From NCBI RefSeq assembly GCF_001700515.1, contig NZ_MAUD01000153.1:1-32209 (forward strand): 32,209 nt of DNA. Direction: 5' to 3'. Made by a program: the position numbers and the translations under genes. Positions 24,824-32,209 of the stretch are shown here, one piece after another. How positions within the stretch are numbered: position 1 is the first letter of the stretch; the number at the start of each line of letters is the position of its first letter. This stretch comes from Streptomyces lushanensis (GTDB lineage: Bacteria > Actinomycetota > Actinomycetes > Streptomycetales > Streptomycetaceae). Below the pieces are notes generated by a model, which did not search any database, was not told where the DNA came from, and saw nothing but the letters and a program-made list of their open reading frames with translations.

Positions 24824-25331
24824 GAGAAGGCCGCCTTTTCCGAGCTTGCGGGAGGAGGTCCACCGAGGTTCTCGTTATGGTTCCTCCCGTCCTGGCGCTC
24901 CGGGCTCCGTCCGGCTTCTCTCTTCACTGTCACAGACGTGGAAAGACATGTCCAAGTCTTCCCGCCGGTGAGATCACGCGGAACCGCACCCTGATCATGG
25001 GCAGCCCGTCCCGGGGGAGCCGGCCGATCCAGCTCCTGCCGGTGTGTCCGCCGTGACGGGTGACCTGCCTGCCGTCCCGGTCGTCGGTGAGAGCCTCCTG
25101 GTCGAAGCCTGCCGTCGCGGGGTGATCGACATGAAACAGCGTCCCTCGCCCTGCGGGTATCGGCCCATGCCGGAAGTGACACCGGGGCGGGGTGCGTGAC
25201 ATGCGCGGAGCGGTGTTACCGTGCCGCTTTGTGCGGCGGTGAGTGGTGCGTTCGGTGCCTCGATGCCGTCCTCATGCCCTGCTGGTGTGTCGGCCGTGGT
25301 CAGGGTTCTTGGAATTCAGAATGGGGTGGGA
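24824..25331. other. Intergenic region between MDR and DUF1906 genes
   Basis: These 508 bases separate divergent genes. A 90-codon minus frame (24930-25202) has moderate third-position bias in its middle, but no ribosome site or family match, so it is not called. The stretch carries a dyad at 24943-24960 that fits upstream control of the MDR gene. No transposon end or RNA gene was recognised. Confidence 0.5.
24943..24960. promoter_or_regulatory. Dyad AAGAC-N8-GTCTT, candidate TetR-type operator
   Basis: AAGACATGTCCAAGTCTT lies about 120 bases upstream of the MDR start. AGAC/GTCT half-sites around an ATGT centre are typical of TetR-family operators in actinomycetes. No TetR gene is in the window, so the binding protein would lie elsewhere. 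Confidence 0.35.
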
Positions 25332-26159
25332 ATGTCCAAACACCGGCTGTCCAGAAGGGCCCGTCATGTCGCCTGGGCGGTGGCGGGTGTCGCTGTCGTC
25401 GGGGGTGCCGGAATCGCGGCGCAGACGTCGATGGCCGCCGCCGCGCTGCCCGCTCAGAAGACGTACACGGGGCGGGCGTTCGACGCCTGTACGGCGCCTT
25501 CGCTGGCAGCCATGAAGGCCTGGCGCGGAGGGCTGTACGGCGCCGTCGCGGTCTACATCGGGGGAAAGAACCGCGGTTGCGCGCAGCCGAACCTGACGGC
25601 CTCCTGGGCGAAGTCGGTCAACGCCTCCGGCTGGAAGCTCATCCCGCTCTACGTGGGCGCCCAGCCGCCCTGCCAGACGAGCAAAAACCCGGAGAGGTTC
25701 ACTGCCGCCACCGCGGCATCCCTCGGCGCGGGCAACGCCAACGACGCGGTCGCCAAGGCATCGGCGCTCGGCATGAAGGCCGGCAGCCCGGTCTACCTGG
25801 ACATGGAGCCGTACGACATCGCCGACAAGGCGTGCAACGACGCGGTCCTGACCTACGTGCGCTCCTTCACCAGGACACTGCGCGCCAAGAACTACCGCGC
25901 CGGTTTCTACGGTTTCAGCAGCTCCAGCGCCAAGGCGATCGCCACCGCCACGAACAAGACCGACCTGCCGGGCAACCTGTGGTACGCCCTGTGGGACAAG
26001 AACAACACCACGACCGCCGACTGGCCGTGGGACCCCGCACAGTTCACCAACCACAGCCGCGGCCACCAGTACATGGTCAACAGCAAGGAGACACGCGGCG
26101 GTTACACCATCACCGTCGACCGCAACGCGTGGGACGCCCCGGTCGCGATCATCGGCTGA
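25332..26159 (+). CDS. Secreted DUF1906 (glycoside-hydrolase-like) protein
   Basis: 275 residues from ATG 25332. A signal peptide with twin arginines (LSRRARHVAWAVAGVAVVGG, then AQTSMAAAALPAQ) indicates export, possibly by Tat. The mature part matches the DUF1906/Rv2525c-like TIM-barrel family: KTYTGRAFDACTAPSLAAMKAW, YIGGKNRGCAQPNLTASW, IPLYVGAQPPC, YLDMEPYD, GFYGFSSSS and a C-terminal VDRNAWD. The Asp/Glu in LDMEPYD are likely active-site acids of a GH25-like barrel, so a cell-wall glycan role is probable but unproven. The gene is monocistronic. Confidence 0.9.
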   Translation: MSKHRLSRRARHVAWAVAGVAVVGGAGIAAQTSMAAAALPAQKTYTGRAFDACTAPSLAAMKAWRGGLYGAVAVYIGGKNRGCAQPNLTASWAKSVNASGWKLIPLYVGAQPPCQTSKNPERFTAATAASLGAGNANDAVAKASALGMKAGSPVYLDMEPYDIADKACNDAVLTYVRSFTRTLRAKNYRAGFYGFSSSSAKAIATATNKTDLPGNLWYALWDKNNTTTADWPWDPAQFTNHSRGHQYMVNSKETRGGYTITVDRNAWDAPVAIIG

Positions 26160-26275
26160 GAGCGACGCAACCCGGCGAGGGCGCCTTGGAGCCGCCGGGC
26201 AGGGCGCCCGCCCCCGCGACCGGGGCGAAGCCGGCCCGCACCTGATGTCCCGCGGTACCCGTCGGTTCGCCGTCG

Positions 26276-26710
26276 TCAATGAGGGGCTGGGACCGCCGGC
26301 ATCGCCGGCTCGGACAGCTGTGCCACGATGATCACGTTCCCGTACAGGTCGGCCAGGTGCAGCGACCGGCTGTCCTCGTCCTCCCGTTCATTCCATGTCC
26401 GCACCCCGTGTTCGCGCAGGTGCTCGCGGACCGCGTCCAGGTCCGCGGTGTACAGAACGAGCAGAGGCTGATCGCCGCACTGCCGGCCGATCAGCCCACG
26501 TTCACGCTCGCCGGTGGCGGTCATGAGCCAGAGGCCGACCGCCTCCTGGCCCGGCACACCGACGTGCACATAGCGATACCCGTCCGCCGTCCGGTCGTGC
26601 AGGACACGGAAACCGAGAACGCCCTGGTAGAAAGCCAGGGCCGCATCGGGGTCGCCGACAAGCACCACCACACGGCCCAGCCCCGAGAACAGAGTTGTGG
26701 AAGAAGTCAT
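26276..26710 (-). CDS. VOC/glyoxalase-fold protein
   Basis: 144 residues from ATG 26710. The two beta-alpha-beta-beta-beta modules of the vicinal-oxygen-chelate fold are visible: GRVVVLVGDPDAALAFYQGVLGFRV, then VHVGVPGQEAVGLWLM, then LVLYTADLDAVREHLREHGV and LADLYGNVIIVAQL. The usual terminal metal Glu in GNxxEL reads GNVIIV, so it may not be a metal-dependent glyoxalase. Binding or resistance proteins share this fold (bleomycin-resistance type). It is divergent from the FAD oxidase across 583 bases, so there is no operon link. Confidence 0.88.
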   Translation of the reverse strand: MTSSTTLFSGLGRVVVLVGDPDAALAFYQGVLGFRVLHDRTADGYRYVHVGVPGQEAVGLWLMTATGERERGLIGRQCGDQPLLVLYTADLDAVREHLREHGVRTWNEREDEDSRSLHLADLYGNVIIVAQLSEPAMPAVPAPH

Positions 26711-27293
26711 GATCGGCACACCTTAGCCCGGGCCACTCACCTACGGGTCCGGGAAGCAAAAAACGCCGGCTGAGATGATCTCGACCAGCACTCTTCGGCA
26801 ATCCGTGGGCTGCCGATCGGTGTCCGAGGTGAGACACGAACCATTCCCCCGTGTTTACGCTGGTCAGCGACTTGGAGCCGGATCCGCCCGCGGTATCGGG
26901 CGGTGATTTCCAGGACCTGCCGTCCGACGTCACGCCCTTCGGAGAGCCGGTGGGCGAGGTACTTCGCCCAGGCCGGTCAAGGTCTGGCCAGGTCGGCGCC
27001 TGCGAGGGCGAGCCGACTGTATCCACGGGGAATCCGCATTCACGGGGGATCTGCTCGAACCGCGTCGGCTGTCTCCGGCGGAAATCCGGGCGCCAGGTCG
27101 GAACGGGACGGGGGGCGGCTTGCGCGGGGTCCCCGCCGTCCTCCTGCCGCCGCGAGCAGGATGTTGCGCACTCAAGGCCGTCTTCGTGTGTGTCGGGACA
27201 GCCCCCGACAGCCGCTCTTGCTACTGTCCGCTTCGCGCAAATCGCCCATAAAGGGGTGATTCAAATCAGGTGGCAGTCGAGAGGACACGGACC
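26711..27293. other. Large divergent gap with weak traces of a decayed gene
   Basis: No intact gene is supported. On the minus strand an open stretch near 26740-26990 reads AWAKYLAHRLSEGRDVGR and continues, but an in-frame TGA breaks it upstream and its third-position G/C content is low for this genome. It may be a degraded remnant. AT-richer sequence near 27230-27270 probably holds the promoter of the FAD oxidase, whose ribosome site is GAGAGGA at about 27279-27285. Confidence 0.35.
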
Positions 27294-28802
27294 ATGAACG
27301 GCTTTTCTCGTCGCGGAGTGCTCAAGGCGACGGCGGTCGCCGGCGCCGGCGCGGTCGTCGTCTCGGGTGTCGAGCCCGCCGAAGTCTCGGCCGCGAGCGC
27401 TGTGAATGCCGGGGCCGAGGGTGCCGGGGCCGGGGGTGAGACGTGTGCGCCGGCGAGACTGACCGGGCGTATCGTCCGCCCGAACGATCCGAACTACGCG
27501 GACGCCAGCCAGGGCTGGGACGAGTTGTTCGTGCACTATCCGCTGGTCATCGTCTTCGCCCGGAACACCGAGGACGTCGTCAACGCCCTCACGTGGGCGC
27601 GGCAGCACAACGTCGCGCTGCGGGTGCGCAGTGGCCGCCACAGCCTCGAGGGCTGGTCGAATGTCGACAACGGCATCGTGATCGACATCAGTGAGCTGAA
27701 GTCGGCGCACATCGACACCCAGGCCCGTACGGCCACCGTGGGCGCCGGGCTCAACCAGTTGGAAGCGGTGACGACGCTCGCGAAGAAGAACTTCGCGGTG
27801 ACGACAGGCACGGAGGGCAGTGTGGGCCTCGCCGGTGCCACCCTCGGCGGCGGCCTGGGTTTCCTCACCCGCTACCTCGGCATGGCCTGCGACAGCCTGA
27901 TCGGCGCCGAGGTCGTGGTACCGGACGGCGCCGCGTGTGCCAAGGTGATCAGGGCGGAGCTGGATCACAACTCCGACCTGCTGTGGGCACTTCGCGGCGC
28001 GGGCAACGGCAACTTCGGGATCGTCACCTCGCTCACCTACAAGGTGGCCCCGCTCAAGAGCGTCACCTATCTTCAGGCGGCGTGGGACGGGCTCGGAGAC
28101 CTGCACCGGGTGTTCGACGCCTGGCAGCGTACGGCCCCGGTCACCGACAACCGCATGGGTACCCAGCTGGAGATCCACCCGAACCAGATCCTGCTGTTCG
28201 CGGTCCTGGCGGAGGGAACGCCCGCGGAGGCGAAGAAGCTGCTGGCGCCGATCCTCTCGGTCGGCCGTCCCAAGATCACCGCGCAGGTCGGCAACTGGGG
28301 CGATGTGTACACGAGTTTCCAGGTCCCGACCGAGGACGAGCCTGCGAACTGGAAGTTCTTCTCCCAGTTCACGAAGAAGCCGTTCCCGGACGAGGCGATC
28401 AGCGTGATCGCGTCGTTCATGCGGGACGCGCCGACGGACGACAGCAACTTCTTCACCCAGGCGTTCGGCGGTGCGGTCAGGAAGGCTCCGCGTGGCGGCA
28501 CGTCGTTCCCGCACCGCGACGCGCTGTTCTACTCCGAGCCTGGCGCGGGCTGGGGCAAGCGCGGTGTGCCGGGCAGCGGCGACGAACTGACCACGCGGGC
28601 CCAGGCGTGGATCGCGGAGTTCAGCCAGGCGCTGCGGCCCTACGTACACGGTGCTTACGTCAATGTCCCCAACATCGGCATGCAGGACTGGGAAACCGCC
28701 TACTGGGACGGCAACTTCGACCGCCTGCGCCAGATCAAGCAGAAGTACGACCCGCGCAACGTCTTCCAGTACGAGCAGAGCATCCCGCCGGCCTCCTGCT
28801 GA
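27294..28802 (+). CDS. Tat-exported berberine-bridge-type FAD oxidoreductase
   Basis: 502 residues from ATG 27294. The N-terminus NGFSRRGVLKATAVAGAGAV is a textbook Tat signal. The PCMH FAD-binding domain has FARNTEDVVNALTWARQH, RSGRHSLEGWS with His116 (8-alpha-histidyl flavin link) and GMACDSL with Cys199 (6-S-cysteinyl link), so FAD is probably bound bicovalently. The C-terminal BBE motif is present (YWDGNFDRLRQIKQKYDPRN, then VFQYEQSIPPASC). Family members oxidise alcohols, sugars, alkaloids or polyketides. It is a single gene with a strong hairpin after it. The substrate is unknown. Confidence 0.92.
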   Translation: MNGFSRRGVLKATAVAGAGAVVVSGVEPAEVSAASAVNAGAEGAGAGGETCAPARLTGRIVRPNDPNYADASQGWDELFVHYPLVIVFARNTEDVVNALTWARQHNVALRVRSGRHSLEGWSNVDNGIVIDISELKSAHIDTQARTATVGAGLNQLEAVTTLAKKNFAVTTGTEGSVGLAGATLGGGLGFLTRYLGMACDSLIGAEVVVPDGAACAKVIRAELDHNSDLLWALRGAGNGNFGIVTSLTYKVAPLKSVTYLQAAWDGLGDLHRVFDAWQRTAPVTDNRMGTQLEIHPNQILLFAVLAEGTPAEAKKLLAPILSVGRPKITAQVGNWGDVYTSFQVPTEDEPANWKFFSQFTKKPFPDEAISVIASFMRDAPTDDSNFFTQAFGGAVRKAPRGGTSFPHRDALFYSEPGAGWGKRGVPGSGDELTTRAQAWIAEFSQALRPYVHGAYVNVPNIGMQDWETAYWDGNFDRLRQIKQKYDPRNVFQYEQSIPPASC

Positions 28803-28803
28803 A

Positions 28804-28854
28804 TGGACACGACGAGGCCCCCTCCCGTCCGGTGAGGGGGCCTCGTCGTGTCCA
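28804..28854. terminator. 21-bp perfect hairpin after the FAD oxidase
   Basis: Bases 28804-28824 pair without mismatch with 28834-28854 across a 9-base loop (CCGTCCGGT). The stem begins one base after the stop codon. It is the strongest hairpin found in the window and lies between convergent genes. Confidence 0.9.
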
Positions 28855-28935
28855 GCCGCCGCGTGCGGGCCATCGGGGCAGGTGGCGCGGGGCAGGGGCG
28901 CGCGCTTCGGGGCGTGGCGGGTACGGGGCAGACGG

Positions 28936-29577
28936 TCAGATGAGGCCGGCGCGTATGGCGTAGGAGACCGCATGGGCGCGGTTGCGCAGCCGCAAGCGCT
29001 TCATCAGTCCGTAGAGGATGTACTTGACGGTGCGCTCGGAGTAGGAGAGCTTCGTCGCGATCTCGTAGAGCTCTTCGCCCTCGGCGACCAGACGCAGCAC
29101 GTCCACCTCGCGCCGGCTGACTCCGGATGCCGTCAGGCCCCGTGGAGCGAGGACCTCCCGCTGGGTCCACCGGACTTGTTCCATCAGGGTTCCCTGGAGG
29201 GTGGGCGGGAGGCTCCCGCCGCCGTCCGCGATGGTGAGCAGTGTCTGGATGAAGGTCGCCGGGCTGAAGGAGTCGCGCCACAGCACGGCGCGGACTCCGC
29301 GGTCGACCGCGGCCGAGACATCGGCCTGCCATTCCTTTCCCACCACCATGGCGAAGCGTACGTCGGGCTTGTCGCACAGGGTGCCCAGCAGGTCCAGGGC
29401 GGAGGCGTCGGCGATGTCCACGGCGACCACGATGACGTCGGCCTCCTGGGCCCTGCCCGGTGGGACCTCGCAGGTGCGACGGTCGTTGCGCAGGTAGCTG
29501 ACCAGCCCGGCGCCGACGACGATGTCGGGCGAGTGAAGCGCCACGCGCACGGTGTCCGCGAGTACCTGTTGAGGCAT
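28936..29577 (-). CDS. Atypical LuxR/NarL-type response regulator
   Basis: 213 residues from ATG 29577; GGAGAGG lies upstream. Residues about 8-130 look like a receiver domain (VRVALHSPDIVVGAGLVSYL, ADVIVVAVDIADASALDLL, GVRAVLWRDSFSP). The phosphoacceptor Asp is not in its usual place (Ala there), and the conserved Lys near the end is Arg, so control by phosphorylation is unlikely. The C-terminal LuxR helix-turn-helix is intact (GVSRREVDVLRLVAEGEELYEIATKLSYSERTVKYILYGL). It lies downstream of, and on the same strand as, the large LuxR ATPase regulator with 299 bases between. Targets cannot be read. Confidence 0.88.
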   Translation of the reverse strand: MPQQVLADTVRVALHSPDIVVGAGLVSYLRNDRRTCEVPPGRAQEADVIVVAVDIADASALDLLGTLCDKPDVRFAMVVGKEWQADVSAAVDRGVRAVLWRDSFSPATFIQTLLTIADGGGSLPPTLQGTLMEQVRWTQREVLAPRGLTASGVSRREVDVLRLVAEGEELYEIATKLSYSERTVKYILYGLMKRLRLRNRAHAVSYAIRAGLI

Positions 29578-29876
29578 GTGCCCTCTCCGTCCGGGGCTCA
29601 AGTGGTCCACGAGCTTCGGGAGGCCGATGCTGCCATGTGTGATCGCGCTGATCCGCTCCCCTGGACCCTCGTCCGCTAAGCACAGGGAAATCTGTCACCA
29701 GCGGCCCTGGGCCGGGTGCCGGGCATGGGGGTACGGGGCTTGTGCGGCCCGTCCCGTCGTCCGCCTTGGCAGGGGCGTCGGCGGCGCCGTACAGGGAGGG
29801 CCGAAGCTGAGGCCGGGGGCCCGGCACCTGCGGCCCGTCCCGCGGCTCCGCGGGGCCGCCACCCGTCATTCACGTG

Positions 29877-32209
29877 TCATTCCTGGTCATTCGCGGTCAG
29901 CGGCCCGCCGGCGAGCACGGCGGTCACGACCTCGGTGCGGGATCGGATACCCGTACGTGCGAACAACCGGGACAGGCGGTTGGCGACCGCGTCCTCACTG
30001 AGTCGCAGTACGGCGGCGATCCGGCGGTTGGTAAGGCCCTCGGCGAGCAGGGTGGCCAGCAGCTGCTCGTTCTCTGCAGTGGCCTGCTTGCGACCGGGTA
30101 CGACCAGCCCGGTCTCACGCATCGCCGCCCTGGCGTGGAAGCGCCACAGTGTGGCACCGGTCTCGCCGAACAGTTCGTACGCCTCGTGCAGCAGTGTCGC
30201 CGAGCCCGCGTCTGCACGTGCGGCGGCCGTGAGCGTCACCGCCGTTTCAAACATCTGGCCGCGTTCGCGGGCCAGTTCGACCGCTTCGAGCAGATGTCGG
30301 CGGGCGTCCGCGGGACCGGGCCGCAGGACCCGGACGTAGGTCAGCAGGTACAGCAGCCGTGTCCGTCCGCTGTCCATCCCCTTGGCCAGCCGCTCAAGAG
30401 GCTCCAGGCAGGCCACCGCCCGACCGGTGTGTCCCGCTTCCATGAGCACCTCGGCGAGGGAGGCCCACAGCTCATCGGTGCCGTAGACGGATCCGCGGGC
30501 ATCCGCCGTGCTCAGCCCGCGTCTCAGTATCTCCTCGGCTCGGCCGAGGTCGCCGACGGTCCGGCGCACCTCGGCGTCGATGTGATCCAGGACGTGTTCG
30601 AGAGGCCCGTCCGCTTCGAGATGTCCGTCCGCCTGCCCGCGCGCGCTGCTGATCAGGCGGCCGGCGCTGGTGGTGCGACCCCTCGCGAGGAGGACGGCCG
30701 CCGTTCGCGCGGGGACCAGATGGTGTCCGGGGACCACGTTCAGCACCCCACCGTCGACCAGGAGCCGACGGGCCAGCGCGAGCGCCTCGTCCCACCGGCC
30801 CTCAAGGTGCTTCAAGAGGAACTGGCTGCAGGCGGGAAGCAGTTCCGGTGCCTGCCCTCGGGCGGCCAGCAGGGCCGTCGCCCGCCGCAGGTCGCCGGTG
30901 CCGAGCAGCATGTCCAGCTGGGCGATGACGATCGCGAACATCTTGCTGCGCGACAGGTCCGGCAGGTCCGGTGTGGTCAGCGCGCGCGTGAACCGATGAG
31001 GTCGGCCCAGTACGAACTCCCCGACCTCGCTGAACAGTTCCAGCACCGCGCGGTTGCCAGGAGCCGCCTGCCATACCGGCTCGGTCTGCGAGAGCAGGGT
31101 CAGCGCCTCCCGCCACTTCTCCAACTGCCACAGTGCCTGGACACGGCCGGCCAGGGCGGCCACGGCGGGCAGCGGCAGTCCGTCCCACCAGGACGCGGTG
31201 CCCATCCGGGACAGGGCGGGCCAGTCCTTCTCGGCGCCGGCCGATGCCACCAGCAGGGTGGCCGCTTCGTGGAGAAACACCGGGTCCATGCCTTCGGCCG
31301 GGTTGGACATGATCGACTCGGCCGCTTCCCGGGCTGTCGGGTAGTCACCGCAGCCGTGGGCGGCCTGACCGCACCGCAGCACCGTCAGGTCACGGGCCAA
31401 CGGATCCTCGATGAGGCGTACGGCCCCCAGGTACCACCGCAGCGCCCCCCGGCGGTCGAGGTCGGGATACAGCGCTCTCGCGGCCGCTGTCAGTTCCGCC
31501 ACCGCCCGTTCGGGGTCGACCAGGATTCCGGCTTCGGCGATCCGGTCCGGCAGATAGGTCTCCGCGTCCGCCTCGCCGAGGATTGCGGCCGCCGGTGTGC
31601 CGTACGGCGTCCCGGTGGCCGGCGTACCCCCGTCCGCCCACAGTGCTCCCACTGCGGCGGCGGACAGGCGGCCGCGCTCCAGCGGCCCCAGCCGCTCCCG
31701 GACGGCGTCTGCCATCAGCGGTACGCGGAACGTCCAGCCGCGCGGCGAGGTGGCGTCCTGCCCGGACAGTTCGTCCAGGATGCCCTCGTCCACCAGACGG
31801 CGGATGCTGTCTCCGACAGCGGCGGCGGACAGCCCGGTCGATGCCGCGACCAGTGCCGCGGCCGTCCGGCCGAGCGGCCACAGGACGCTCAGCGCCGCGG
31901 CCACCGTCCAGCAGGGCTCGCCCAGCGACCGCAGGGCCAGGACGTACCTGTCGCCGTCCGGCAGCACCGGCACCGGTGTGCCGGCGCCCAGAAAGGCGTG
32001 CCCGTCGGCCACGCGTATCGCGTCCCGTCCCGACCATTCGACGAGCAGGGCGTCGACCGCTGCGGGGATCCCACGGGTCAGCCGGTGGACCCGTCCCGCC
32101 AGGCCGGCGTCGGGCACCGCCCGCAACCGCCGTGCCACCAGGGCTGTGACGTCCTCCAGGCCGAGGCGTGGCAGAACGACCGTGTGGGCCGCCCGGTCAC
32201 GGGCCCACC
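29877..32209 (-). CDS. Large LuxR-type ATPase (LAL) regulator, N-terminal part outside the window
   Basis: More than 777 residues are visible and the frame stays open to the right edge (reading LPRLGLEDVTALVARRL before any internal start), so the N-terminal P-loop ATPase end is cut off. The visible part holds the rest of the STAND-type ATPase, a long region of helical TPR-like repeats, and a C-terminal LuxR helix-turn-helix (LLATLLAEGLTNRRIAAVLRLSEDAVANRLSRLFARTGI). LAL regulators activate secondary-metabolite or sugar genes in Streptomyces on ATP and ligand binding. A GTG at 32138 is not the true start. The atypical LuxR gene downstream may be its partner or target. Confidence 0.9.
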   Translation of the reverse strand, partial: WARDRAAHTVVLPRLGLEDVTALVARRLRAVPDAGLAGRVHRLTRGIPAAVDALLVEWSGRDAIRVADGHAFLGAGTPVPVLPDGDRYVLALRSLGEPCWTVAAALSVLWPLGRTAAALVAASTGLSAAAVGDSIRRLVDEGILDELSGQDATSPRGWTFRVPLMADAVRERLGPLERGRLSAAAVGALWADGGTPATGTPYGTPAAAILGEADAETYLPDRIAEAGILVDPERAVAELTAAARALYPDLDRRGALRWYLGAVRLIEDPLARDLTVLRCGQAAHGCGDYPTAREAAESIMSNPAEGMDPVFLHEAATLLVASAGAEKDWPALSRMGTASWWDGLPLPAVAALAGRVQALWQLEKWREALTLLSQTEPVWQAAPGNRAVLELFSEVGEFVLGRPHRFTRALTTPDLPDLSRSKMFAIVIAQLDMLLGTGDLRRATALLAARGQAPELLPACSQFLLKHLEGRWDEALALARRLLVDGGVLNVVPGHHLVPARTAAVLLARGRTTSAGRLISSARGQADGHLEADGPLEHVLDHIDAEVRRTVGDLGRAEEILRRGLSTADARGSVYGTDELWASLAEVLMEAGHTGRAVACLEPLERLAKGMDSGRTRLLYLLTYVRVLRPGPADARRHLLEAVELARERGQMFETAVTLTAAARADAGSATLLHEAYELFGETGATLWRFHARAAMRETGLVVPGRKQATAENEQLLATLLAEGLTNRRIAAVLRLSEDAVANRLSRLFARTGIRSRTEVVTAVLAGGPLTANDQE

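Noticed and set aside
24930..25202. 90-codon minus-strand frame in the MDR/DUF1906 gap
   Set aside because: It has some third-position bias but no ribosome site and no recognised family, and it overlaps the candidate operator. Kept as a possibility only.
1..32209. CRISPR arrays, tRNA or rRNA genes, complete insertion sequences, attachment sites
   Set aside because: I looked for spaced repeats, cloverleaf-like segments, transposase motifs and terminal inverted repeats and saw none that could be supported.

Overview
The window is high-GC DNA with strong G/C bias at third codon positions. It has many HxlR and LuxR-type regulators, Tat/Sec-secreted proteins with Gly- or Ala-rich linkers, and very few TTA codons. 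This points to a Streptomyces or close actinomycete relative. It reads as accessory chromosome, because no rRNA, tRNA, ribosomal or core replication gene was seen.

Region 1 (about 1-9400) is a compact phenazine-type locus. A StrR/NovG-like ParB-domain regulator is followed by phzD, phzE and an unfamiliar 111-residue protein, joined by 4-base overlaps. phzF lies on the opposite strand across a strong hairpin, and phzB and a SAM-dependent methyltransferase follow. Known catalytic residues of PhzD, PhzE, PhzF and PhzB can be placed. phzG, phzC and a second phzA/B copy are absent, so they lie to the left, elsewhere in the genome, or are replaced. The regulator and phzD are the only genes in the window where I found in-frame TTA codons, suggesting bldA control. 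An HxlR repressor and a 14-helix MFS exporter, transcribed divergently, close this region and are plausible export/self-protection functions.

Region 2 (9400-20500) is a mixed set: a CorA metal transporter, a secreted two-domain protein of unknown function, a RidA/HxlR divergent pair, a tandem DUF427 protein, a MOSC-ferredoxin-reductase-ferredoxin fusion, a DUF1275 membrane protein, a YciI-like protein, a DoxX-like protein with an in-frame 9-bp repeat, and a ThDP-dependent pyruvate oxidase-like enzyme. The recurring theme is redox and reactive-metabolite handling.

Region 3 (20500-24900) is a minus-strand gene group: zinc-independent quinone-oxidoreductase-like MDR, intact bicupin, YncE-like beta-propeller and MetX-like alpha/beta hydrolase. 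It looks like an uncharacterised small-molecule catabolic or detoxification unit. A dyad resembling a TetR-type operator lies upstream.

Region 4 (25300-32209) has a secreted DUF1906 protein, a VOC/glyoxalase-fold protein, a Tat-exported berberine-bridge-type FAD oxidase with both covalent-flavin residues and a 21-bp terminator hairpin, an atypical LuxR-type response regulator, and the C-terminal part of a large LuxR-type ATPase regulator cut by the right edge. All functions are assigned by reading motifs by eye; no database search was run.
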